IMG/VR virus record: IMGVR_UViG_3300024294_000001
Location: 1 to 31,032 of that record
Source of the DNA: a virus
Length of the DNA stretch: 31,032 nt
Direction: 5' to 3' (one strand)
Positions 1 to 7,855 of this stretch are shown here, one piece after another. The position numbers were made by a program, and so were the translations under genes. The notes below the pieces were generated by a model, which worked only from the letters and a program-made list of their open reading frames with translations, had not been told where the DNA came from and ran no database searches. Position 1 is the stretch's first letter; the number at the start of each line of letters is the position of its first letter.

Positions 1-127
1 CTATTAGAAATTCTATTGCTTTTGCAGTATCTTACAATATTTGGAAATATGGATTAGATAAAACAAACTTCTATTCTAATGTGATTAACGACAAAGAGTT
101 ATTAGACTTTGAGAGCAAGTTATTAGA
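1..127. repeat. Terminal direct repeat, left copy (circular overlap)
   Basis: Identical base for base to 30906-31032. An exact 127-base end overlap is what de Bruijn assemblers with a largest k of 127 leave on a circular contig, so I read it as an assembly overlap of a circular or circularly permuted molecule, not a biological terminal repeat. The coding frame of the tail-completion gene continues without a break across the join. Confidence 0.95.
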
Positions 128-170
128 GCAGTATCGTAAGTATATTATAGATATTATTAAGGTAGAATAA
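1..170 (+). CDS. Tail-completion-like protein (HK97 gp10-like), C-terminal part
   Basis: This is the 3' end of the gene that starts at 30497. Codons begin at position 3 in this copy and the stop is TAA at 168-170. Joined across the 127-base overlap the product is 192 residues. This part carries the helical, lysine-rich C terminus ending in IIDIIKVE. The function is discussed under the 5' part. Only the small-gene cassette promoter follows, 17 bases downstream, so the late transcript probably runs into it. Confidence 0.85.
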   Translation, partial: IRNSIAFAVSYNIWKYGLDKTNFYSNVINDKELLDFESKLLEQYRKYIIDIIKVE

Positions 171-186
171 AAAAAATAAAATAAAA

Positions 187-219
187 CTTGCATTGTATTA
201 ATATTTTATACTATATTTG
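187..219 (+). promoter_or_regulatory. Bacteroidetes-type promoter of small-gene cassette 1
   Basis: A -7 element TATATTTG lies at 212-219 (consensus TAnnTTTG) and a TTG at 188-190 lies 21 bases upstream, within the spacing reported for Flavobacterium. The start codon of the first cassette gene follows 20 bases later after an A-rich leader (ATAATAACAAACACA). Elements and spacing are read from sequence; activity is inferred. Confidence 0.65.
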
Positions 220-238
220 TATCATAATAACAAACACA

Positions 239-439
239 ATGACAAAACAAGAATTTACATACAGAACAAAAATCGAAAACAAAAAAGTAGTAATGGGTAA
301 GCTACCTTATAATGACATTTACTTTGTAGACATTTACCCAGATTATACTATTCAAACATCAACAAAGTATAAAACAAAAAAAGAAGCAATAAAAAGATTT
401 GACTTAATAAGAAATAGAGTTTCAGATAAAATAATTTAA
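239..439 (+). CDS. Small hypothetical protein, cassette 1 (66 aa)
   Basis: Unrecognised basic protein of 66 residues, beginning MTKQEFTYRTKIENKKVV. The reading frame is open further upstream to 188, but that would start inside the promoter. The ATG at 239, directly after the A-rich leader AATAACAAACACA, is the sensible start. No signal peptide or membrane segment; the C-terminal half (KTKKEAIKRFDLIRNR) looks helical and lysine/arginine-rich. It is the first of two small genes between a dedicated promoter (187-219) and a strong terminator (675-699), inserted between tail genes. It could be a host-takeover or anti-defence protein, by analogy with morons, but nothing in its sequence shows this. 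Confidence 0.7.
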   Translation: MTKQEFTYRTKIENKKVVMGKLPYNDIYFVDIYPDYTIQTSTKYKTKKEAIKRFDLIRNRVSDKII

Positions 440-461
440 AATAACTAAACACAATAACAAA

Positions 462-653
462 ATGAATTACAAAATTACTCACAACACAAAAGAAAGTTTC
501 GATTTAGCATTTATGAGAGTTTGCGAATTATTACGTAAAAAAAATTATAACAAAGCAAATCAAAATGAAATCAATGAATTAAATAAAATGATTTCAAGTG
601 ACTTTAATATAAAAAGATTGTCTGAAATGTATTCAGATTTAATTAAATATTAA
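462..653 (+). CDS. Small hypothetical protein, cassette 1 (63 aa)
   Basis: Unrecognised 63-residue protein, predicted mostly helical and Asn/Lys-rich (KKNYNKANQNEINELNKM). The start follows the leader AACTAAACACAATAACAAA, nearly the same as before the 7212 gene, which supports ATG 462. It lies 22 bases after the 66-aa gene and 21 bases before a terminator stem, so the two form a short operon. No motif suggests a function. Confidence 0.65.
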   Translation: MNYKITHNTKESFDLAFMRVCELLRKKNYNKANQNEINELNKMISSDFNIKRLSEMYSDLIKY

Positions 654-674
654 AACCAAAACCTAAAACAATTA

Positions 675-699
675 AACCTCCAGCAATGGGGGTTTTTTT
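675..699 (+). terminator. Rho-independent terminator of cassette 1
   Basis: Stem AACCTCC (675-681) pairs with GGGGGTT (688-694) around a six-base loop, with one T-G pair, followed by a run of seven T (693-699). It isolates the two-gene cassette from the tail genes that follow. The bases just upstream (655-671) resemble those before the terminator of the second cassette. Confidence 0.85.
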
Positions 700-720
700 A
701 TTACCCTAAATTTATGCGTC

Positions 721-741
721 TATTTTTGTATATATAAATAG
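721..741 (+). promoter_or_regulatory. Putative promoter and start-region motif before tail gene 742
   Basis: TATTTTTG at 721-728 fits TAnnTTTG and is followed by TATATATAAATAG directly before the ATG at 742. I see no matching -33 TTTG. The 18-base block 728-745 recurs at 7842-7859 with one mismatch, before the protease gene, which also follows a cassette terminator. Structural genes downstream of each terminator need restarted transcription, so a phage-specific late signal is plausible. Confidence 0.45.
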
Positions 742-2001
742 ATGGCACTTACAATTCAAGACCAACCGACAACCAATATACCAGAACCGAGTTTTGCTCC
801 TATTGAATATTTAGTCAGTAGTACAGAAACTGCACAGAGTGGATTTAAGGTAATAGCAAGTTTATTTACTGACCCAACTGGAGATAATACAAAGATTGCT
901 ACTTTGCAGTTAAATACTATCCCCTCAGCTACTCAAGTTGTAACAGATATTCAAAATATTATACAATCGTTTGTAAGCAGCGATTATTCTGTATTGGCTG
1001 GAGATACTACTGATATATCTCAAAGTGCCTTAAAAGACTTTAAAATAGCTTTCCAAGAGTATTATAGTGGTGCGTTACAAGGTAGTGCAGTAAGTGGCAA
1101 TACTTTTGATAGTTGGAACTCGTCTCCAAAGTATATTGAGTGGGCTGATTTATCTGGAAGTACAAAAGATTATTATAACTGGAGTATTGAAGATGCTTCT
1201 GCTGAAACCGACAAAGAGTTTCTTAATGGCTTTGAGCAAGAGGCTGAGTGGTTTAATTTAAGTAAGTCTAATAACTTTTTAAAGGTAAGGTCTACACAGA
1301 AATACCAAGCAAGTTGGATTATGAGAGGAGGTCTTACTGACACTTATAAAATCTATTTAAAGACATTAGATAGTACGTTTACAAATATATTGTCAACTAC
1401 AATGACTGCTGCAAATACTGCTGGGTTATATACGCTTGATGTTGGTGCTTCTGAGATTGCTTCGCATAGTTGGGGGACAACTCCAGTAATGACAAACGTA
1501 AAATACTATGCTTTAAGGATATTGAATTTTACTGAGGATGTATGGGCTACAAAAACCATAATGTTTGAAATAGATGATTGTGAGAATACCTATACTGATT
1601 ACGAGCTACATTGGTTAAATAGAAAAGGTGGATATGATAGCTTTACGTTTAGTGGTAAGTCTAATCAGACTACAAGCATAAATAAGAACTTTGCAAAGTA
1701 CAATACTCGTACTATTGGAGCAAGTAGCATCACTCATAATACCTATGCACAACGTAAAAGGGCATTTCATACCTCTCTAAGCGATAATTATACTTTAAAC
1801 AGTAGATTACTAAAGGACTTTGAAGTTGAGGGCTTAGAGGACTTGTTTTCATCTCCAGAGGTTTATTGGAAATACGATGCTAATTTTGTATCGGTAAATG
1901 TAACTGGTAATACTTTTGAACACGCTAAAAGCGAAAATGGTCAAGTATATTCTATGGAGCTACAAATGGAGGTTGATAATAGCGATAAGCGACAATGGTA
2001 A
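742..2001 (+). CDS. Putative tail structural protein (419 aa)
   Basis: Large beta-rich, Ser/Thr/Asn-rich protein with a central aromatic segment (ELHWLNRKGGYDSFTFSGK). I recall similar proteins next to tape-measure genes in Bacteroidetes phages, usually labelled only structural or tail protein. It overlaps the next tail gene by 7 bases and sits two genes before the tape measure, so a distal-tail or baseplate role is most likely. No catalytic motif, signal peptide or membrane segment is visible. The start is ATG 742 after the TATATATAAATAG motif. Tail-tip adaptor is an inference from position and size; tail virion component is fairly secure. Confidence 0.65.
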   Translation: MALTIQDQPTTNIPEPSFAPIEYLVSSTETAQSGFKVIASLFTDPTGDNTKIATLQLNTIPSATQVVTDIQNIIQSFVSSDYSVLAGDTTDISQSALKDFKIAFQEYYSGALQGSAVSGNTFDSWNSSPKYIEWADLSGSTKDYYNWSIEDASAETDKEFLNGFEQEAEWFNLSKSNNFLKVRSTQKYQASWIMRGGLTDTYKIYLKTLDSTFTNILSTTMTAANTAGLYTLDVGASEIASHSWGTTPVMTNVKYYALRILNFTEDVWATKTIMFEIDDCENTYTDYELHWLNRKGGYDSFTFSGKSNQTTSINKNFAKYNTRTIGASSITHNTYAQRKRAFHTSLSDNYTLNSRLLKDFEVEGLEDLFSSPEVYWKYDANFVSVNVTGNTFEHAKSENGQVYSMELQMEVDNSDKRQW

Positions 2002-4982
2002 TAGAGCATATAATAGCTGGGTACTCGATACCACATAACGAGGGTGCAATCCCTTTGACAAAAGAAGCGTATGATGTAAATAACCCACAGAAGCGTTTGA
2101 CGGACTTCTCTAAGACGATTACTATACCAGAGAATAAAGTAGTTAATCAAATCTTTGAACACGCATTTGATGTCAATATAGACCTCCAGACATTTAACCC
2201 TAATCTTAAAACAAGCTACCAGATAATCCAAGACGGAATTACTGCCATAGATGGCTATTGTCAACTAAAAGCTATTAGTAATGTAGATGGATTAATCAAT
2301 TACGAGATACAAGCTACTGGCAAAATAGGAGATTTGTTTGAGAAGATACGAGATAAGTATTTACAAGACTTAGACCTTAGTAGCTTAGACCATAGCTGGA
2401 CAGAAACGAATATAGTCAATAGCTGGACGGCTACAATAGGGCAAGGATATGTATATCCTATGATTGATATTGGGGGTAGGTCAAGATATGATATCTGGAC
2501 AACGAAAGATTTTAAACCCTCAATTTATGTTAAGCAGTATATTGACACGATACTAACTGAGGCTGGATACACTTACGATAGTACATTCCTAAATAGTGAT
2601 TTATTTAAGCGTCTAATTATTCCGTATGGTAGTGGTCAGATACTCTTAGATAATTCGGCTATATTATGCAGAGAGTTTAATGTACAGAGAACAAGCAATC
2701 AAATAGTAGATTGTCAGAGCTTTAGCAATCCAGCAAATAGCGTTAATAGCTTACTTGTTTTTAATGACGATAGTAGCCTTGCTGGGTATGAAAGTAGAGT
2801 TATTGCAGATGGTGGAATAGTAGAGGCTTTATCTTGTGCAGAAGCTGAGTTTGGTTTCTCAGATGACTTCTACAATACTTGTACAAACGAATATAGCTCT
2901 GCTACTGGCAAGTATATTTCTACCGAAAACAACAAGATGTCGTTTCAAGGTATTATTAATTTTGATATTGAGTATAACGAAAGTTTTGATTTAACCACTT
3001 ATTGGATGAACGCTGATATACAAGCTGCTTGGGTAGAATTGTATTTAGTAGAAAAAAATGGAGCAAATTATTCTGTTAAAGAAAAGATTAATCTTTATTT
3101 TACAGATAATGCAATAGCTAATCCTCTGCAAAATGCTCCAGCAACTACAATAATAGCTAATAATACTTCGTCTTTTTCTACTGGTCAAATAGATGTTATT
3201 GCTGGAAGAGAATATTATTTGTCTATTGGCTCAGTAGTTTATAACTCTCTAAGTGTTGCTGGAACAAATGTATATTATACCGACAAAAAGAATTCGTTTG
3301 ATTTTGAATTTATACTAAAGCCAGATTCTACCTTTGGCAGTAATTTACTGGAGACAGAGATAAAAGTAGGCGATACAATAGATACTCGCTTAGTTATACC
3401 TAAAGAAATTAAGCAATCAGATTTACTCAGTAGCATAATTAAAAGATTTAATCTATATATAGATAACGACCCAATAGACAAAAACAAACTAATAATAGAA
3501 ACAAGGGACGGATTCTTGACAGATGAACGAGTTAATTTAGAGCATTTAGTTGATAGGTCTAAGGACTATAAAATAATGCCTTTGGGAGCTTTAGATGCTG
3601 GTAGATTTATATTTAAAGACCAGTTGGACAAAGATAATTTAAACGATACTTATAATAAGGTTAATGATGAGGTTTATGGTCAGTTAATTTTAGATGTGCA
3701 AAATGACTTTTTAAATGCAGATAAAACTATCACAACGATATTCGCTCCAACTCCATTAGAAACATTTTCTGGAGTAAATGATAGGGTATTGTCGTCTATG
3801 AGATTCGTTGATAAGGATAATAACCCAGCACAAGCTACTGCAAAAATAAGATTACTATATTGGGGTGGGCTTTTAGATACTCAAAAAACTTGGTACATAG
3901 ACCCTTTTGGTAGTGGATACACTCAATATCCTTACGCTGGGCATTTAGATAATCCTTACAACCCTACTTTTGATTTAAACTGGTTTGTACCTAAACAACT
4001 ATATTATGATTTCAGTTACGGAAATAAATTTACTTTGTCCTATTCTAATAATAGTGTTTACAATACTTATTGGAAGAAATTTATAGAGGAGATTACAGAC
4101 AAGAATAGTAAGATACTTGAGTGTAATTTAGCTCTAAGACCTTACGACTACAACGAGCTTAATTTTAGAAAGAATTATTATATAGATGGAAGCTACTGGA
4201 GACTGCTTAAAGTAACCGATTTTGATGCAATGGCTGAGGATACTACTAAATGTATGTTTTTAAAGGTAGAGCCAAAAGAAGTATTTATCCCAGAGGTTAA
4301 GCCAGTAAGAGGAGGAATAGATGATTACGCAGACGATACACCAGTACCTATTGGAGACGCTCTTGTATTCCCTAATAACAATAATGGCAAGACTCAAGAT
4401 AGACTACAATTCGGAGATAGCATAAAAGGTGGTACTCGTTCAATAGTTGCAAGTGATTTTATAGAGCAAGGTATTGAGTCAAAAAATAACTTAATAGTAG
4501 GCAGCGATTACGGCAAGGCTTTCGCTGATAATGTTACAATGATTAATAGCCCTTATGTGGAAACTAATAGACCTAACGAGGCTTATATAAACGGATTATT
4601 TGCAGAGAAACTTACAAGCATAGTACTAAATTACGATGTACTTACCAATCTTGAGTTAGAGTTAAACATATTACCACCTTTACCAGATGACGAATTTTAC
4701 GAAGTGACGAGAGGATATGTAAGGTTAGACGGAAACGCTCCAACTGGTGGAACTCACAAGATAGATATAGTAGAGGATGATGCTTCTGCCCACTTATTAG
4801 CTGAGATTCCAAGTGCATTCTTTAATACAGATAACAATACAGACCTATTAGAAATAATACCACATAATACAACCCCTATTCACTTTGGTAGTGGGCTTAA
4901 AATAACGACTAATTCAGCAATGACTTTTGATGCTGGAACTCAATTAATAATAAACTTAGTATATAGAATAATTAAACTATAA
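1995..4982 (+). CDS. Large putative tail/baseplate protein (995 aa)
   Basis: A 995-residue protein, the largest in the window. The N terminus (about residues 1-120, starting MVIEHIIAGYSIPHNEGAIP) is followed by long beta-rich stretches, and the C-terminal 150 residues look like a separate beta domain. Content is rich in Asp, Asn, Tyr and Ser, as in tail-tip hub or minor tail proteins. It overlaps the preceding tail gene by 7 bases and its TAA shares one base with the ATG of the tape measure (TAATG), which implies coupled translation. It probably forms the tail tip or baseplate hub. I see no lysozyme or peptidase motif in it. The family assignment rests on context and size. Confidence 0.65.
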   Translation: MVIEHIIAGYSIPHNEGAIPLTKEAYDVNNPQKRLTDFSKTITIPENKVVNQIFEHAFDVNIDLQTFNPNLKTSYQIIQDGITAIDGYCQLKAISNVDGLINYEIQATGKIGDLFEKIRDKYLQDLDLSSLDHSWTETNIVNSWTATIGQGYVYPMIDIGGRSRYDIWTTKDFKPSIYVKQYIDTILTEAGYTYDSTFLNSDLFKRLIIPYGSGQILLDNSAILCREFNVQRTSNQIVDCQSFSNPANSVNSLLVFNDDSSLAGYESRVIADGGIVEALSCAEAEFGFSDDFYNTCTNEYSSATGKYISTENNKMSFQGIINFDIEYNESFDLTTYWMNADIQAAWVELYLVEKNGANYSVKEKINLYFTDNAIANPLQNAPATTIIANNTSSFSTGQIDVIAGREYYLSIGSVVYNSLSVAGTNVYYTDKKNSFDFEFILKPDSTFGSNLLETEIKVGDTIDTRLVIPKEIKQSDLLSSIIKRFNLYIDNDPIDKNKLIIETRDGFLTDERVNLEHLVDRSKDYKIMPLGALDAGRFIFKDQLDKDNLNDTYNKVNDEVYGQLILDVQNDFLNADKTITTIFAPTPLETFSGVNDRVLSSMRFVDKDNNPAQATAKIRLLYWGGLLDTQKTWYIDPFGSGYTQYPYAGHLDNPYNPTFDLNWFVPKQLYYDFSYGNKFTLSYSNNSVYNTYWKKFIEEITDKNSKILECNLALRPYDYNELNFRKNYYIDGSYWRLLKVTDFDAMAEDTTKCMFLKVEPKEVFIPEVKPVRGGIDDYADDTPVPIGDALVFPNNNNGKTQDRLQFGDSIKGGTRSIVASDFIEQGIESKNNLIVGSDYGKAFADNVTMINSPYVETNRPNEAYINGLFAEKLTSIVLNYDVLTNLELELNILPPLPDDEFYEVTRGYVRLDGNAPTGGTHKIDIVEDDASAHLLAEIPSAFFNTDNNTDLLEIIPHNTTPIHFGSGLKITTNSAMTFDAGTQLIINLVYRIIKL

Positions 4983-7144
4983 TGGCAGATAAGAAGATAG
5001 CATTAGAATTGACCATAGGGCTGCAAGATGCCAATAAGTCTTTAGAGGAGCTGAATGAGCTTTTGAAACAAGCCAAGCAAGAGCTTAATAAAGCTGGTAA
5101 GGGTAAAAAAGAATTTAAGGATTTAGAAAAGGCAGTTAAAAAGACAGAAACTCAAATGGCTAAGTCTAACAAGACTGCTAAAACTTTAAATGGCACTACT
5201 AAGAATTTAAACAAAAACCTAAAAGCTACAAAAGATACTTCTGCTAATTTAGGTGGCACACTAAACGATATGTCTGGGGTTACTGGTGGGCTTGGCAGCA
5301 GATTCAGCTCTTTGCGTGGGGTTATTGGTGGGGTAGTTAAGTCCTTTAAGACGCTTAGAGGTGCGATTTTAGCTACTGGAATTGGTGCTTTGGTACTTGC
5401 ACTTGTAGCATTACAGAAAGCCTTTACAACAAGCGAGGAGGGTCAAAACAAATTTGCCAAATTGATGGGTGTTATAGGTGCAGTAACTGGCAACCTTATA
5501 GACCTATTAGCAGACTTTGGCGAAAAGATAATATCAGTATTTGAAAACCCAAAACAAGCTATAAGCGATTTTGCTAATTTAATTAAAGAGAACATTACTA
5601 ACAGATTTGAGGGGTTAGTAGAGTTAATACCAAAATTAGGAGAGGCAATAACATTAGTATTTAAGGGTAAATTTGCTGAGGCTGGTAAAGTTGCAGTTGA
5701 TGCTGCTGGGAAGGTAACGCTTGGTGTAGAAAATGTAACAGATAAAGTTAAAGATGCCACAGAAGCTACTAAAGATTTTATCAAAGAGCAAGTAAAAGAG
5801 GGTAATCAAGCTGCTAAGGTTGCCGATATGAGGGCAAAGGCTGATATAATAGACAGAAATTTAGTCGTTGAAAGAAGTAAGCTACAAAGTAAGATAGCAC
5901 AACTCAGATTAAAAGCAAGAAAAGAGGATGAATTTTCAGCAGCAGAAAGACGAGAGGCTTTGCTTGAAGCTCAAGAATTAGAGGATACTTTATTAGATAA
6001 AGAAACTGAGGCTTTAGAACTTCGTAAAAACGCACAAATATTAGAGAATACTTTTAGTAGAACAGATAAAGCTAACAAGGACAAAGAGGCAGCAGCAATA
6101 GCAGCAGTTAATAACCAAATAGCAAGACGAGCAAACGTAGCAAGACAACTACAAAGGGAGTTAAATACTATATCTGCCCAACAAAGAGCCGAACAGACAA
6201 AAGCTGATAACGAGGCTAAGGCAGCAGCTAAAGAGAAAGCAGATGCTTTAGAAGCGATTAGACAAGCTGAAATAGTTAGCATAGAGGATAAGAGGAAAGA
6301 GGAGCTAAGGGCTGAGAAAGAGAAATATAAAGAGCTAATAGAACAAGCTGATAAGTATGGTAAAGATACTGCTGATTTAAAGATTGCTCAAGAAACCAGA
6401 CTAAAAGAGATACAAGATAAATTTGATAAAGAGGATGCAGACGCAGCACTTGAAAAGCAAGAGAAAAAAATAGCTGAATTACAATACGAGCAAGAGCAAG
6501 ACGAGGAACAATTTCAGCTAAGAAGAGAGGAGCTTAAAAGGCGACAAGCTCTATTATTAGAAGATAAAACCTTAACAGAAGAGCAGCGTATAGAATTAGA
6601 AAACCAATTTAAAGCTGAGTCTATAAAGATTGATAATGAAGAGGCAGCAAGTAAAGCTCAAAACCTACAAGCTCGTTTACAATTAGCTGGAGAGGTTTTA
6701 GGGTCACTATCTGCTCTTACTACTGCATTTGCTAAAGATGATGAGGAAAGCCAAAAGAGAGCGTTTAAAATTAACAAGGCTATATCTATCGGACAAGCAG
6801 TTATATCTACTGCACAAGGTATAATGGCACAATTATCAGTACCTCAAGACGCTTTGACTGGTGCTAACTTTGTTAAGGCTGGGATAGTTGCTGCTACTGG
6901 TGCAGCTCAGATAGCTACAATATCTAAAACTCAGTTTAAAAGTCCGTCAGCCACTAAGCCAACTACTCCATCTCCACCAGCTTTAGGAGGGAATGGAAAC
7001 GTAGGTACTCAGCCCAGAGGGTTTACAAGCCCAATAATCGAAACTGATATACCGACTACAAAAGTTATAGTTACTGAAACAGATATTAGAAACGTATCTC
7101 GTAACGTAGATGGCGTTTATAGTAGGGCGACAGTAGTGCAATAA
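4982..7144 (+). CDS. Tail tape measure protein (720 aa)
   Basis: Typical tape-measure composition: Ala/Lys/Glu-rich helical repeats over residues 1-90, a hydrophobic region near 123-150 (ATGIGALVLALVALQ), a long charged coiled coil from about 265 to 560, and a second hydrophobic Ala/Gly-rich region near 567-645 before a proline-rich tail. The family sets tail length and passes through the membrane during DNA entry. At about 1.5 angstroms per residue, 720 residues would give a tail near 100 nm, which implies a siphovirus-like long tail; no sheath protein is seen. Start overlaps the stop of the upstream tail gene by one base. Unusually, it lies before the capsid genes and away from its likely chaperone (29786). 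Confidence 0.9.
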   Translation: MADKKIALELTIGLQDANKSLEELNELLKQAKQELNKAGKGKKEFKDLEKAVKKTETQMAKSNKTAKTLNGTTKNLNKNLKATKDTSANLGGTLNDMSGVTGGLGSRFSSLRGVIGGVVKSFKTLRGAILATGIGALVLALVALQKAFTTSEEGQNKFAKLMGVIGAVTGNLIDLLADFGEKIISVFENPKQAISDFANLIKENITNRFEGLVELIPKLGEAITLVFKGKFAEAGKVAVDAAGKVTLGVENVTDKVKDATEATKDFIKEQVKEGNQAAKVADMRAKADIIDRNLVVERSKLQSKIAQLRLKARKEDEFSAAERREALLEAQELEDTLLDKETEALELRKNAQILENTFSRTDKANKDKEAAAIAAVNNQIARRANVARQLQRELNTISAQQRAEQTKADNEAKAAAKEKADALEAIRQAEIVSIEDKRKEELRAEKEKYKELIEQADKYGKDTADLKIAQETRLKEIQDKFDKEDADAALEKQEKKIAELQYEQEQDEEQFQLRREELKRRQALLLEDKTLTEEQRIELENQFKAESIKIDNEEAASKAQNLQARLQLAGEVLGSLSALTTAFAKDDEESQKRAFKINKAISIGQAVISTAQGIMAQLSVPQDALTGANFVKAGIVAATGAAQIATISKTQFKSPSATKPTTPSPPALGGNGNVGTQPRGFTSPIIETDIPTTKVIVTETDIRNVSRNVDGVYSRATVVQ

Positions 7145-7153
7145 AAAAAATAT

Positions 7154-7183
7154 TTTGTAATTAAATAATTGTGTATATATTTG
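7154..7183 (+). promoter_or_regulatory. Strong Bacteroidetes-type promoter of small-gene cassette 2
   Basis: TTTG at 7154-7157 and TATATTTG at 7176-7183 are separated by exactly 18 bases, a full match to the Bacteroidetes consensus. Bases 7168-7198 are identical over 31 bases to the reverse complement of 22290-22320, the promoter of a leftward gene. The leader that follows (ACAATAAACAAACACAATAA) leads directly to ATG 7212. Confidence 0.85.
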
Positions 7184-7211
7184 TAGTACAATAAACAAAC
7201 ACAATAACAAA

Positions 7212-7541
7212 ATGAGCATTACAGAAAAAAATTATTTAGAAAAGTTTGAGGATTTTTTAGGTGAACGCGATGTCTTTCTACAAGTAGTATTAAATAGCAA
7301 AGAGGATTTTTTGGGTAATAGAACCCATAGCGAGGTTTTTGTATATCACCAGAACACGTTTTATGGTAGCTATACATCAGAATTTAAAAATTGTAGAGCT
7401 TTGTTTAGAGAGTTTAAAGAAAGAGTTAACATTGATTTAGATTTAAAAGGTGACATAGATTATAATTATGGGACAATTTATCCTACTATCTTTATTGAAC
7501 ACGAGGGAGAACTATTTGTAAAATTTAACCAATTATTTTAA
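7212..7541 (+). CDS. Hypothetical protein, cassette 2 (109 aa)
   Basis: Unrecognised 109-residue soluble acidic protein, rich in Phe, Tyr and Asp. It has its own consensus promoter and an A-rich leader, and is the first of two genes in a cassette placed between the tape measure and the protease-scaffold gene. With promoter, leader and terminator independent of the late operon it may be expressed early or constitutively, as phage morons are. There is no signal peptide, membrane segment or recognisable catalytic motif, so no function is proposed. Confidence 0.75.
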   Translation: MSITEKNYLEKFEDFLGERDVFLQVVLNSKEDFLGNRTHSEVFVYHQNTFYGSYTSEFKNCRALFREFKERVNIDLDLKGDIDYNYGTIYPTIFIEHEGELFVKFNQLF

Positions 7542-7548
7542 TATCAAA

Positions 7549-7719
7549 ATGAACAACACTGAGAAAATAGAAACAGAACTTTCATTTGCTTTAAGTAAAA
7601 TCAATAACATTGAATATAACGTAAAAGAGGGTATTATAACAGATACGCAATTAATTGTATGTTTAAAATACTTGAGAGAAAGTATAAAATGTGCTAAAAA
7701 TTTTAACGAAGAGAAATGA
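7549..7719 (+). CDS. Small hypothetical protein, cassette 2 (56 aa)
   Basis: A 56-residue ORF starting MNNTEKIETELSFALSKINN, ATG 7549 and TGA 7717-7719, placed 7 bases after the 109-aa gene. Predicted almost entirely helical with two cysteines (one in ...QLIVCLKYL, one in ...SIKCAKNF). It fills the space up to the terminator at 7745, and the leader (TTTTAATATCAAA) is A/T-rich like its neighbours. Similar small helical proteins are common in phages; I cannot assign a role. Confidence 0.6.
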   Translation: MNNTEKIETELSFALSKINNIEYNVKEGIITDTQLIVCLKYLRESIKCAKNFNEEK

Positions 7720-7744
7720 TAAATACCAAAAACCTAAAACAAAC

Positions 7745-7776
7745 AAACCCTTGCAGAAATGTAAGGGTTTTTTTTT
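7745..7776 (+). terminator. Rho-independent terminator of cassette 2
   Basis: An 11-bp stem (AAACCCTTGCA 7745-7755 with TGTAAGGGTTT 7760-7770, one G-T pair) closes a GAAA tetraloop and is followed by an unbroken T run 7768-7776. The upstream bases 7725-7742 match those before terminator 1 apart from one inserted A. Confidence 0.92.
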
Positions 7777-7855
7777 GGACAAATAGTGGACTATATATAA
7801 AAAGGACTATATACTGCAATTTCCTATTTTTAGCTTGTAGGGTATATATAAGTAG
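7777..7855 (+). promoter_or_regulatory. Putative late promoter region with direct repeats, before protease-scaffold gene
   Basis: Seventy-nine noncoding bases. The ten-base word GGACTATATA occurs at 7788-7797 and 7804-7813, 16 bases apart, and GGAC alone also at 7777-7780. TATATATAAGTAG directly precedes ATG 7856, matching the motif before gene 742. As the upstream terminator is strong, transcription of the capsid block should restart here. No standard TAnnTTTG/TTTG pair is visible, which suggests a phage-specific factor or a diverged promoter. Confidence 0.4.

Noticed and set aside
1941-2264. Leftward open frame of 107 codons over the join of the two tail genes
   Set aside because: Lies opposite two well-supported genes, has no promoter and an implausible Cys/Tyr-rich product. 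The same reasoning removes the leftward frames opposite the tape measure, protease-scaffold, portal and connector genes.
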